A DNA stretch of 34,461 nt from Muribaculaceae bacterium (GTDB taxonomy: Bacteria; Pseudomonadota; Alphaproteobacteria; Rs-D84): the NCBI GenBank assembly GCA_023665245.1, contig JAMPEH010000014.1, positions 1 to 34,461 on the forward strand. Direction: 5' to 3'. Position 1 is the stretch's first letter, and each line of letters opens with the position of its first letter. The notes beneath the pieces were generated by a model that saw only the letters and a list, made by a program, of their open reading frames with translations, was not told where the DNA came from and did no database searches. A program made the translations under genes and the position numbers. Positions 1 to 8,854 of the stretch are shown here, one piece after another.

Positions 1-29
1 ACCTATCTTCTCATAATGGCGATTATCGT
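1..29 (-). repeat. Partial third copy of the hsdS inversion repeat (cut by window edge)
   Basis: These 29 bases are identical to 3482-3510 in the expressed hsdS, and their first 24 bases are the reverse complement of 2348-2371 in the silent cassette. The copy has the same orientation as the expressed gene and runs off the left edge, so a further hsdS specificity fragment probably lies just outside. The match is seen directly; the cassette outside is inferred. Confidence 0.85.
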
Positions 30-107
30 GTGCTAATAGCATATTTTTCTTGAATTTTTTAGAAACATACCATAACATATTTCTAATTTTTAATCAAAGG
101 AATGAGT

Positions 108-812
108 ATGGAAAATCCTATAATTAACATATATTGCGATGAATCTTGCCATTTGGAAAATGACCACCATAAATCTATGGTTATCGGTGGTATATCTTGC
201 CCGATTAGCAAAGTTAGAGATATAAGCCTAAAAATAAGGCAATTAAAAGAAAAACATAATATGAATCGCAAGATGGAAATTAAATGGACAAAGATTTCAC
301 CGGCCAAATATGATTTTTACTCTGATTTGGTAGACTTATATGTAAATGAAGAATGTTTACGGTTTAGAGCAATTAAGATTGCAGATAAAAAACAACTTAA
401 TCATAAAAAATTTCACCAAACCCATAACGAGTGGTATTATAAAATGTATTATGATATGTTAAGGCATATCTTGCAGCCATATAAAGACTACAAAATTTAT
501 GTTGATATTAAAGATACCATTGGTTGTGAGAAAGTGTGCAAATTAAAAGATATTTTGCAACACACTAATAAAAATAAAGCAATTGATGTTCAACAAATTC
601 GGTCTCACGAATCTGAATTGCTTCAATTGGCGGATGTTTTAATTGGCGCTATTGGATATAGAGACAGAATAAATGAGATAACTGTGCAACCAAGCCAGAG
701 CAAAATAAAATTATGTGAAAAAATAGAGCATGCTCTTGGTGTAAGTTTTGATAGAAATTCCAGATATTCTGACCAAAAGTTCAATTTATTTCTTTGGGAA
801 GGCAATAAATGA
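108..812 (+). CDS. DUF3800 domain protein
   Basis: A 234-residue soluble protein. Its N-terminus has the acidic motif I-Y-C-D-E-S followed by a hydrophobic G-G-I strand, the hallmark of DUF3800 proteins, which are predicted to adopt an RNase H-like fold. Near the C-terminus, E-L-L-Q-L-A-D-V-L-I-G-A matches the conserved Q-x-x-D helix of the family. I chose the second ATG at 108 because AAAGGA at 96-101 is correctly spaced from it, whereas an ATG at 102 abuts that sequence. The stop overlaps the next gene by four bases (ATGA), so the two are probably translationally coupled. DUF3800 genes are common in defence and mobile regions, but the biochemical activity is not established. This gene lies between two copies of the hsdS inversion repeat and may flip with that segment. 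Confidence 0.8.
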   Translation: MENPIINIYCDESCHLENDHHKSMVIGGISCPISKVRDISLKIRQLKEKHNMNRKMEIKWTKISPAKYDFYSDLVDLYVNEECLRFRAIKIADKKQLNHKKFHQTHNEWYYKMYYDMLRHILQPYKDYKIYVDIKDTIGCEKVCKLKDILQHTNKNKAIDVQQIRSHESELLQLADVLIGAIGYRDRINEITVQPSQSKIKLCEKIEHALGVSFDRNSRYSDQKFNLFLWEGNK

Positions 813-1327
813 CTTTGGAACTTCCCGAACTTTTAGACATTGATTGGTCTAACTATGCAGAACGTATAAATGACATTTATGATGTATATTTGAACGAAAT
901 CTATGGAAAATTATCATTCTTTGGCGAACCGGTTTATTGTCGTGTTATACCCATATATGATAATAAGCACGAGTGCTTTTGGCATTTGATGACCCAAGAT
1001 TTTGAAAAAAGAAAAAACAATGGTGAACGCTTCCCTGATTTACATAGATGCCGCAGAATTCATTGGATTGCAAAAATTATAACAAATTACCAATCTTCTG
1101 ATATTGTTTGTTGGGTAAAACAACACAGGAGAAAAGTTGGTAGAAAATCCTTCGTGGAAGACAGAATTTACCTATGGGCTAAAAAATATAACTTTGTTGT
1201 TATCTTGGGAAAACAAAAGAAACCCGAAGGATATCAGCTGATTACTTCTTATTGCACCAATGACCCGGATACCATTTATCGCTTTGAAAAACAATCTGGT
1301 GAATATTCAGACCCAAGAAAAGCATAG
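809..1327 (+). CDS. Companion of the DUF3800 protein, possible BECR-fold nuclease-like
   Basis: A 172-residue soluble protein of unrecognised family, coupled to the preceding DUF3800 gene through an ATGA overlap. It is rich in tryptophan and basic residues: R-R-I-H-W-I around residue 90 is followed by a basic segment and then R-I-Y-L-W, a hydrophobic strand V-V-I-L-G, and Y-Q-L-I-T-S-Y near the C-terminus. That order (R-x-x-x-L, hydrophobic strand, L-x-T-A/S-Y) resembles the core of small BECR-type RNases such as RelE, barnase or colicin-like toxins, but the resemblance is by eye and weak. The operon with DUF3800 suggests the two proteins act together. There is no signal peptide or membrane segment. 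It could equally be an uncharacterised phage-type protein. Confidence 0.7.
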   Translation: MTLELPELLDIDWSNYAERINDIYDVYLNEIYGKLSFFGEPVYCRVIPIYDNKHECFWHLMTQDFEKRKNNGERFPDLHRCRRIHWIAKIITNYQSSDIVCWVKQHRRKVGRKSFVEDRIYLWAKKYNFVVILGKQKKPEGYQLITSYCTNDPDTIYRFEKQSGEYSDPRKA

Positions 1328-1467
1328 AGATTTAAAAGAGTGAAAGTCGCCCAAGAGGACGACCTTCAGAAGTCTTTCCACACATGGTGGATGACCATTT
1401 ATTATTTTATATAACACATAACTATTTAAAAGTCAATAGTTTTTCCAAAATCTATTCACAAATGTTA

Positions 1468-2274
1468 TTACCAATCAATAACATCATTTACTATCTTTTG
1501 TTGTTCAGTGCTTGTTCGTCTTAAGTAAATTCTTGTTGTCTCAATGCTTTCATGTCCCATAAGGTCTGCAAGTAATGAAATATCATTAAATCTGCTTAAA
1601 AAGTTTTTAGCAAAGCGATGTCTAAATGAATGTGGGTAAACAACTTTCTTGTCTATCCCGTATTTGTCAGCAATTACCTTTAATTGTCCAGCAATTCCTC
1701 TTGGAGTAATCTTTTCTCCATACCGGTTGAGAAAGATAAAACCTGTTGTAATACTCTTTTCTTCAAGCCATTTTTGCACTTCTATTTGTAGCTTTATCGG
1801 AATATAAATCCTTCTCAATTTTCCACCTTTAGAATATAAATCCAAATATCCTATTTTTATATGTTCGGCTTTTATTTGCACCAATTCACTAACACGAGCA
1901 CCTGTGGCTGCCATAAAACGAATAACAAAATACCAAAATTTATCATATCGTTTGAGTTTTTTCTTCAAATATTCGTAATCTGCTTCGCTTATAACATTTT
2001 CAAGATAATTTTTTGATTGTACTTTGATTGTCGTTAGGCGTAAATTTTCTTTCTTGATGCTTTCTAAATAGCAATTAACCCCACGAATACGAAGATTGAC
2101 TGTTTGTGGGCGATAGTTTTCAATCAGAAACATTTTATAATCTAATAACTTTTTCTTAGTTAGATATGATATATCGTACTTTTTATGTAATTGATTGAGG
2201 GTGAAAAGGTATGAATTGATAGTATTTACGGATAAGTTCTGATTGATTAAATATTGTTTGAATTCTTTTTTCAT
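1468..2274 (-). CDS. Tyrosine recombinase of the hsdS inversion system
   Basis: A 268-residue XerC/D-like tyrosine recombinase. The N-terminal SAM-like DNA-binding domain covers about residues 1-80 and the catalytic domain about 95-268. Visible catalytic residues are R127 (A-T-G-A-R-V-S-E-L), K149 or K152 in the beta-hairpin, H215 and R218 (H-S-F-R-H), H241 (M-G-H) and the nucleophile Y250. All are present, so the enzyme should be active. An AGGAGA ribosome-binding site lies 8 bases upstream of the ATG. The gene sits 73 bases from the 96-bp inverted repeat that joins the silent and expressed hsdS halves. Solitary recombinases placed like this drive specificity switching in type I systems of Bacteroidetes and Firmicutes. 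Assignment as the hsdS invertase comes from position and is an inference. Confidence 0.9.
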   Translation of the reverse strand: MKKEFKQYLINQNLSVNTINSYLFTLNQLHKKYDISYLTKKKLLDYKMFLIENYRPQTVNLRIRGVNCYLESIKKENLRLTTIKVQSKNYLENVISEADYEYLKKKLKRYDKFWYFVIRFMAATGARVSELVQIKAEHIKIGYLDLYSKGGKLRRIYIPIKLQIEVQKWLEEKSITTGFIFLNRYGEKITPRGIAGQLKVIADKYGIDKKVVYPHSFRHRFAKNFLSRFNDISLLADLMGHESIETTRIYLRRTSTEQQKIVNDVIDW

Positions 2275-2323
2275 TCAAGTTCTCCTAAAAAAGTTAATTG
2301 GAGAGCTTATTTTATAGGCGAAT

Positions 2324-2341
2324 TTGAAAATTAATTTTCAA
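2324..2341. repeat. Perfect 18-bp palindrome TTGAAAATTAATTTTCAA
   Basis: The 18 bases equal their own reverse complement. The palindrome lies between the recombinase gene start and the 96-bp repeat, where an operator for the recombinase gene might be expected. It is absent from the other repeat copies, so it is not part of the crossover site itself. Any role is inference. Confidence 0.4.
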
Positions 2342-2929
2342 AGATTGAATCGCCATTATGAGAAGATAGGTGATGAAGTTAAAGATATCACCGATGAAAT
2401 CCCTTTTGAAATACCGAATAATTGGGAATGGGTTAGGTTAAATCAATTAGGAAGTATTATAGGTGGAGGAACACCTAAAATAGAAATTAAAGAAAATTGG
2501 GAAAATGGCTCAATTCCTTGGCTTACACCTGCTGATATGAAATACATAAAAGGAAAATATGTTAGCGAAGGTGCAAGGAATATTACACCTAAAGGGTTAT
2601 CATCATCTTCTGCAATGCTTATGTCTGCAAATAGTATTGTTTATTCATCTCGGGCTCCAATTGGATATATTGCAATTACTCAAAACGCACTTTGCACTAA
2701 TCAAGGATTTAAGTCATTAGAGCCTTTTAATTCAAAAATTATCGGATTTATATACTATGCACTTATAGCTCTGACAGATGATATTAAGTCCAGAGCATCA
2801 GGAACGACATTTAAGGAAATTTCAGGTTCAGAATTTGGGCAAACAATGATTCCTTTACCTCCTTTATCTGAACAACAGAGAATTGTTGAAAAGATAGAAA
2901 AACTAAACAAATACATTAAAAACTTATAG
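2324..2929 (+). CDS. hsdS: Silent hsdS cassette: alternative second target-recognition domain
   Basis: A 201-residue fragment homologous to the C-terminal half of HsdS. It has the spacer Y-E-K-I-G-D-E-V-K-D, then W-E-W-V-R-L, a type I specificity (methylase_S) target-recognition domain with G-G-G-T-P and W-L-T-P, and the tail P-L-P-P-L-S-E-Q-Q-R-I-V. It lacks the N-terminal domain and the helical linker, and its only start is a TTG inside a palindrome with no convincing ribosome-binding site, so it is probably not expressed as placed. Codons from 2348 are in the same frame as the matching repeat in the expressed hsdS. From the repeat end to the stop both cassettes measure 486 bases, so inversion would give an HsdS of unchanged length (501 residues) with a different second recognition domain. 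Confidence 0.85.
   Translation: MKINFQRLNRHYEKIGDEVKDITDEIPFEIPNNWEWVRLNQLGSIIGGGTPKIEIKENWENGSIPWLTPADMKYIKGKYVSEGARNITPKGLSSSSAMLMSANSIVYSSRAPIGYIAITQNALCTNQGFKSLEPFNSKIIGFIYYALIALTDDIKSRASGTTFKEISGSEFGQTMIPLPPLSEQQRIVEKIEKLNKYIKNL
2348..2443 (+). repeat. Left arm of 96-bp perfect hsdS inverted repeat
   Basis: This arm is identical over 96 bases to the reverse complement of 3410-3505. It encodes the conserved N-R-H-Y-E-K-I to W-V-R-L-N stretch preceding the second recognition domain. It is the likely recombination substrate of the tyrosine recombinase at 1468-2274. Confidence 0.95.
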
Positions 2930-4428
2930 ATTTTCTATAATTTCAAACATTTTTGAAACTTTGTTTATGACTTTCTTCTGTTCATTTAAAGGTGGCAATG
3001 GGCATAGAAATCCTTTAACAAATTGAGAGTTAATTCTTTGTTGTCCAGCAGTTCCTGTAAAGTTTTTTACTCCATTTGTTATAAAATGCTCTGTTTTACA
3101 TAAGAGAAGAATATATTCGGGCAATATTGGATGATATGGTCTTAATATGTGCAATTCAGTTGTTCCTGAACCAACTCCGTTCATTAAGTCAGTAAAAATA
3201 ACAGATTTTCTATTTTCAAAACAAGGAGTGATTTTTGCTATTCCTATGTCATTATTCATAAAATGAGTAAAGCCACTTTTTATTTCTTTCCATTTCTTTA
3301 CTACAAACGTGTGCTTATTTCGGAAACCATCTTGTATCATATTCATTGGAATAAAAGAAGCTTCAACATCATTATTAACTGCATTGCGTGGATTTATTTG
3401 ACATATTGTATTTAACCTAACCCATTCCCAATTATTCGGTATTTCAAAAGGGATTTCATCGGTGATATCTTTAACTTCATCACCTATCTTCTCATAATGG
3501 CGATTATCGGAGCCTTTGTAGATGTAGCTCTCTTGCTTGTCTTTCTTGATTTTGCCTTGTTTTATGAGTTCTTGTTTCTCTGTTTTTATTTTCTCTAATA
3601 ACACCGATGCAGGTTCATCATTCGGGTCTTGCTCTACCAACTTTCCTTGAATGGCTAAATCTAATATCTTGCTCTTTAATCCATCTTTGAGTCTAGCTAA
3701 TTCCTCTTGATTTTCCTTAACAACCTCAATTTCTGCAAATATCCGCTCTATCTCTCTTACTATCCGCTCTTGCTCCGATAATGGGGGTAAACCAACTACT
3801 AAATTAGCAAACAAATGTTTATCTAAATGAGGAATAGCCGCTCCTCGTTTTGAATTACGAAACATATCTTGGTAATATTTTAATAAATAAAGAACGTAAT
3901 CATTATAAATTTTTGTAGAGATATAAAGCTTTTTGAATGTTGTTCCCATTATACCTCTAACCGGAGCTTTGAATACTTCACCTGAATTTTCCCCATCTAC
4001 AAGTATAATATAATCATCCTTATTAACTAAAACTCCCGTATCCAATATATTTTCTGAAGATTTTCCTCGTAAATATTTTGCATCAAGCAACGGTAATTTC
4101 ACATTAGATACTTTCTCTCCATTGTCTAACTTGCAAAAAGAAGAAAGTCTCACCCATTCCCAATTACCTGGTATCTCAAATGGGATTTCGTCGGTAATAT
4201 CCTTGGTCTCATCCCCTATCTTCTCATAATATTTGCTATCGTCACCACGAAAAATGTAGCTTTCCTGCTTTTCTTTCTTGATTTTCCCTTGTTTAACTAA
4301 TTCAGCTTTCTCGGCTTTAATTTTTTTCAAAAGTTCAGATGCCGGCTCATCATTTGGGTCTTGCGGAACTAATTTACCTTGAATAGCGAGAGATAAAACC
4401 TTTTGCTTTAATGCATCAATAGCGTCCA

Positions 4429-4429
<1 letters not shown>
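2924..4429 (-). CDS. hsdS: Type I restriction-modification specificity subunit HsdS (expressed copy)
   Basis: A 501-residue DNA-recognition subunit that pairs with HsdM and HsdR. Its order is: an N-terminal segment with L-A-I-Q-G-K-L (7-80), first target-recognition domain (about 86-220), central helical spacer ending in a second L-A-I-Q-G-K-L block (about 220-310), second recognition domain (about 326-495) and a short closing helix. The two spacer blocks are near duplicates, as expected for the pseudo-symmetric subunit. Residues 309-340 are encoded by the 96-bp inverted repeat. The start overlaps the hsdM stop as TAATG, showing translational coupling. The stop (2924-2926) mirrors the silent cassette's stop (2927-2929) exactly about the repeat centre. 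Its second domain carries no frameshift, so the present state is expressed. The recognition sequence cannot be read from the protein. Confidence 0.95.
3410..3505 (-). repeat. Right arm of 96-bp perfect hsdS inverted repeat
   Basis: Reverse complement of 2348-2443 with no mismatch. It lies inside the expressed hsdS, with codon phase matching the silent copy (codon 309 begins at 3505). Identity to the copy at 1-29 extends five bases further, to 3510, than identity to the left arm. Confidence 0.95.
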
Positions 4430-5859
<1,430 letters not shown>

Positions 5860-5868
5860 TTAAATCTC

Positions 5869-8601
5869 CTATGCTGCCAATATAAAGTTTGATAAAGTTG
5901 ATAAAGTATTGCTTACACTATCTAAAGAACCAAATTCCTTTTTTGATTGAGCAAGCAATTGAATGTGCGATTGCCTCATTTCTTCTATGGTCAAAGAACC
6001 ATTAGAGGCAATGTATTGAGCTATTTGTAGGGCAATATTCCTCTGTACATCCGTTAAGGGTTGTAATCTTTGTTTTTGGCCACACCATAATTCAAAGTTT
6101 CTATGAACAAGAGCCACAAAACTATTCAACTCTTTTGTTGTTTGAAAAGCATATCTAACCAAGCTAATAAGATTGGTTAAAGCCTCTTTCTGTTCTTTTG
6201 TTGTTAGTTTTGCTACATTTTTAGGCTCTAATATGGAATATGAGTTCCATAATGTTGCAATTCTAAATTTAGGACTACGCTCAATGAGTTTTACAGCTAA
6301 ATCTTTTAATAAATCATAAGTAATAGCCTCTTTGGTATCATTATAGATAATTCTCAAAGCCTCAATGCTATCTTTATTTTCTCTAATGTATTGTTCAAAG
6401 GCTTGAGTCGTCTCTTTGGCCTCTTCATTTGAGAACCCCTGGTAGATGAGTTGGTCTTCCCCCTCTGTCAAAATAGTGATAAAACCGGCATTTAGCTTCA
6501 TCAAATATTCACGAGCTTCAGGGTGTTCTGCCAAATTAGAAACCAGTTGTTTTCTTTCTACATTAGGCTGATTAATACCTTCAAATGGTGGCAATGTATT
6601 CTTTTCCAGCGCTTCGTAAAAATTCATAGCTAATTGTTTTATGTCAATTTCAGCTAATTTTTCAAACTTCTCTTTTTGCTCCGTAGATGCCTTTTTATTA
6701 ATACGAGATATTTTTCCTGCTAAATTCCGTATATACTCATCTGGGATATTGCCATGGGTTATCTCTTCTAAAAGTTCTTTCAAATGCTTAATTTTATTAT
6801 TGGAACCATCTCCCGGAACAGGAACTACTTTTTCGTGTTCTGTGACACCAACGGCATCTATCAAATAAAACAAATCTTTTGTGTCGGCATTAGGAGTTAC
6901 ATTTTTCAACTGTTCATCACCAATTGTGCGACAACCACGACCTTTCATTTGGATATACAAAGGTTCAGAATTTACATCACGCATAAACATAACTACTTCT
7001 AACGGCTTAACATCTGTTCCCGTTGCCACAAGTGTTACTGTAACAGCAATTCTAAAATCCTTTTCGTTTCTAAACTGCCTGATAAGCTCATTACTATTAC
7101 CCGCAGTACAAGTGATTTTCTTCACAAAATTCGGAGATTGGTCAGGAAAAACTTCTTTAACCATCTCAATAATACTATCTGCATGTTTATCCCTTTGAGC
7201 AAAAATCAAAGTCTTTGGAATATATTTGAAATCAGGCTCTCTATTTGGGTAGAGCTCTGTATAAATAGCATTTTTGTAAGTTTCCAAAACCAATTTGATT
7301 TGAGCTTGGTCTATGACAGCTCTGTTTAATTCTTCTTTCTTATAATCACTATCTTCTTTAACTACTTTTGTCTTATCTGTATTGGTATAATTAGTATGCT
7401 CTATATATTTTTCACCGGTATGAAGTGTTCTGCCTTCTTCTGTAACTTTTGTTTTTATTCTATACGTACGATAATCAACATTAATACCATCAGCAATAGA
7501 TTTCTCTAATGTATAATCAACAACACTATTATTATCAAAGAACGCAAGAGTTTCAGGAGCAGGAGTTGCTGTTAAACCGATAATCCTTGCCGTTGAAAAG
7601 TAATTTAATACTTTTCTCCACTTACCGTAAATTGAACGATGGCACTCATCAACGATAATTAAATCAAAAAAATCTTCCGAAAGTTTCAAATCATTGCCTA
7701 ATTCTACTTCTTCTTGGTTTTCGTTTATATCATCAAAATCTGTATCTTCGTCATCATCACTATCTTTAATTTCTTGCCCTGTAATTGCCGAAAACAACCG
7801 CTGAATGGTTGAAATGATTACATTCGCATCTGTTGGGATATTTTGAGATTTTAGGCGTTCGGTTACATATATTGAATTAAATGTATCTCCTGTTTCTGTC
7901 AGTTTATAGGAACTAAATTCACCTTCGGCCTGTAAACCTAAATTGTTCCTATCAACCAAGAATAGCACACGCTTTGCAGGAGTATAGGATAAGAAACGAT
8001 ACGCAGCAGTACACGCTGTATATGTTTTACCAGCACCTGTAGCTAAAACCATCAAAGCCTTTTTATATCCTTGTCTAAAGCTCTTTTCTAATTTTGTAAT
8101 TGCTTCATATTGACAATCTCTCAACCCTTTTTGAGGAACTATAGGTAACCCCGCAAAATACGAATCAAGATTAAGCATTTTAGTAATTTCACGAGGTGTA
8201 TGCACTCGTGAAATTGGGATATATTCATTATTGGTATTTGGACATTTGTAAAGCAATTCCTTACCATTTGATAGATATATTAACGGAAGTGGCTTTCGCC
8301 AAGTTTGATACCAATCTAACAATTTGTGAGTATAATTTTCAGCTTGTTCAGCAACAACATCAGACAAATCACACTCTTCTCTTTTGGCTTCTAATACCCC
8401 GACGGCTTTACCTTCAAGAAAAAGCAAATAATCGGCTTCAAGATTGCCTTTTAGCAAGCCTTCTTCTATTGCTACTGCAGATATTGCAGGATTGTAGTGC
8501 TTTCTATCAACTATATCCCAACCAGCCTCTTTTAGCATTTTATCTATTTTAAGCCGAGCCTTCTGTTCTGGTGTCATTTCAAACTTCCGATAATTATCCA
8601 T
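5869..8601 (-). CDS. hsdR: Type I restriction enzyme motor/nuclease subunit HsdR
   Basis: A 910-residue ATP-dependent translocase and endonuclease. The N-terminal nuclease domain shows D57 and E71-A-K73 (PD-(D/E)XK). The SF2 helicase domain shows T-G-A-G-K-T at 188-193, D-E-C-H at 318-321, T-A-T-P at 344-347, motif V near 522-531 and Q-M-K-G-R-G-C-R at 551-558. The C-terminal EcoEI-type domain follows. A strongly acidic insert (about 280-300) sits between helicase motifs Ia and II. It is the first gene of the operon. No clear Shine-Dalgarno sequence precedes the ATG; instead, 8587-8612 strongly resembles the hsdS recombination repeat, which is odd for a start region. The gene is intact, so the system can probably restrict. 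Confidence 0.96.
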   Translation of the reverse strand: MDNYRKFEMTPEQKARLKIDKMLKEAGWDIVDRKHYNPAISAVAIEEGLLKGNLEADYLLFLEGKAVGVLEAKREECDLSDVVAEQAENYTHKLLDWYQTWRKPLPLIYLSNGKELLYKCPNTNNEYIPISRVHTPREITKMLNLDSYFAGLPIVPQKGLRDCQYEAITKLEKSFRQGYKKALMVLATGAGKTYTACTAAYRFLSYTPAKRVLFLVDRNNLGLQAEGEFSSYKLTETGDTFNSIYVTERLKSQNIPTDANVIISTIQRLFSAITGQEIKDSDDDEDTDFDDINENQEEVELGNDLKLSEDFFDLIIVDECHRSIYGKWRKVLNYFSTARIIGLTATPAPETLAFFDNNSVVDYTLEKSIADGINVDYRTYRIKTKVTEEGRTLHTGEKYIEHTNYTNTDKTKVVKEDSDYKKEELNRAVIDQAQIKLVLETYKNAIYTELYPNREPDFKYIPKTLIFAQRDKHADSIIEMVKEVFPDQSPNFVKKITCTAGNSNELIRQFRNEKDFRIAVTVTLVATGTDVKPLEVVMFMRDVNSEPLYIQMKGRGCRTIGDEQLKNVTPNADTKDLFYLIDAVGVTEHEKVVPVPGDGSNNKIKHLKELLEEITHGNIPDEYIRNLAGKISRINKKASTEQKEKFEKLAEIDIKQLAMNFYEALEKNTLPPFEGINQPNVERKQLVSNLAEHPEAREYLMKLNAGFITILTEGEDQLIYQGFSNEEAKETTQAFEQYIRENKDSIEALRIIYNDTKEAITYDLLKDLAVKLIERSPKFRIATLWNSYSILEPKNVAKLTTKEQKEALTNLISLVRYAFQTTKELNSFVALVHRNFELWCGQKQRLQPLTDVQRNIALQIAQYIASNGSLTIEEMRQSHIQLLAQSKKEFGSLDSVSNTLSTLSNFILAA

Positions 8602-8612
8602 TATGAGAAGAT
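8587..8612 (+). repeat. hsdS-repeat-like sequence at the hsdR start codon
   Basis: The sequence reads CCGATAAT, TAT, then CCATTATGAGAAGAT. The hsdS repeat (reverse complement of 3486-3510) reads CCGATAAT, CG, then CCATTATGAGAAGAT. Twenty-three bases are shared, in the same orientation as the silent cassette arm. It covers the hsdR ATG. It may be a relic or alternative crossover site. Confidence 0.55.
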
Positions 8613-8797
8613 TGTTACCAGATGATTATTAAAAAAGCAATAAGACTTTATACTTTTTCATAAAAAACAAAGTGCTAAAAGGGAAAATAAACTTTCAGAA
8701 TAATTTAGATTCAATAAGTGTTTTTACTCTGTAAACAACCAATAAGAGATTGAATACATATTCTTTGATATTGTTACAAAAACTTCTTGCAATATAA

Positions 8798-8825
8798 TTG
8801 AAATTAGTCTAATCTATATTATATT
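8798..8825 (+). promoter_or_regulatory. Candidate sigma70-like promoter for the DUF234-type ATPase gene
   Basis: TTGAAA at 8798-8803 and TATATT at 8820-8825 are separated by 16 bases, about 30 bases upstream of the ATG at 8855. The surrounding 8602-8854 region is AT-rich and separates divergent genes. AT richness makes chance matches likely. Confidence 0.4.
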
Positions 8826-8854
8826 AAATACACAAAGTGATATCAGGTGGCATT

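Noticed and set aside
1346..1363. Hairpin GTCGCCC/GGACGAC between convergent genes, possible terminator
   Set aside because: The stem has a mismatch and no T run follows on either strand, so it is not called as a terminator.
6641..7329. Several overlapping plus-strand open frames opposite hsdR
   Set aside because: They are antisense shadows of a clearly conserved helicase gene.
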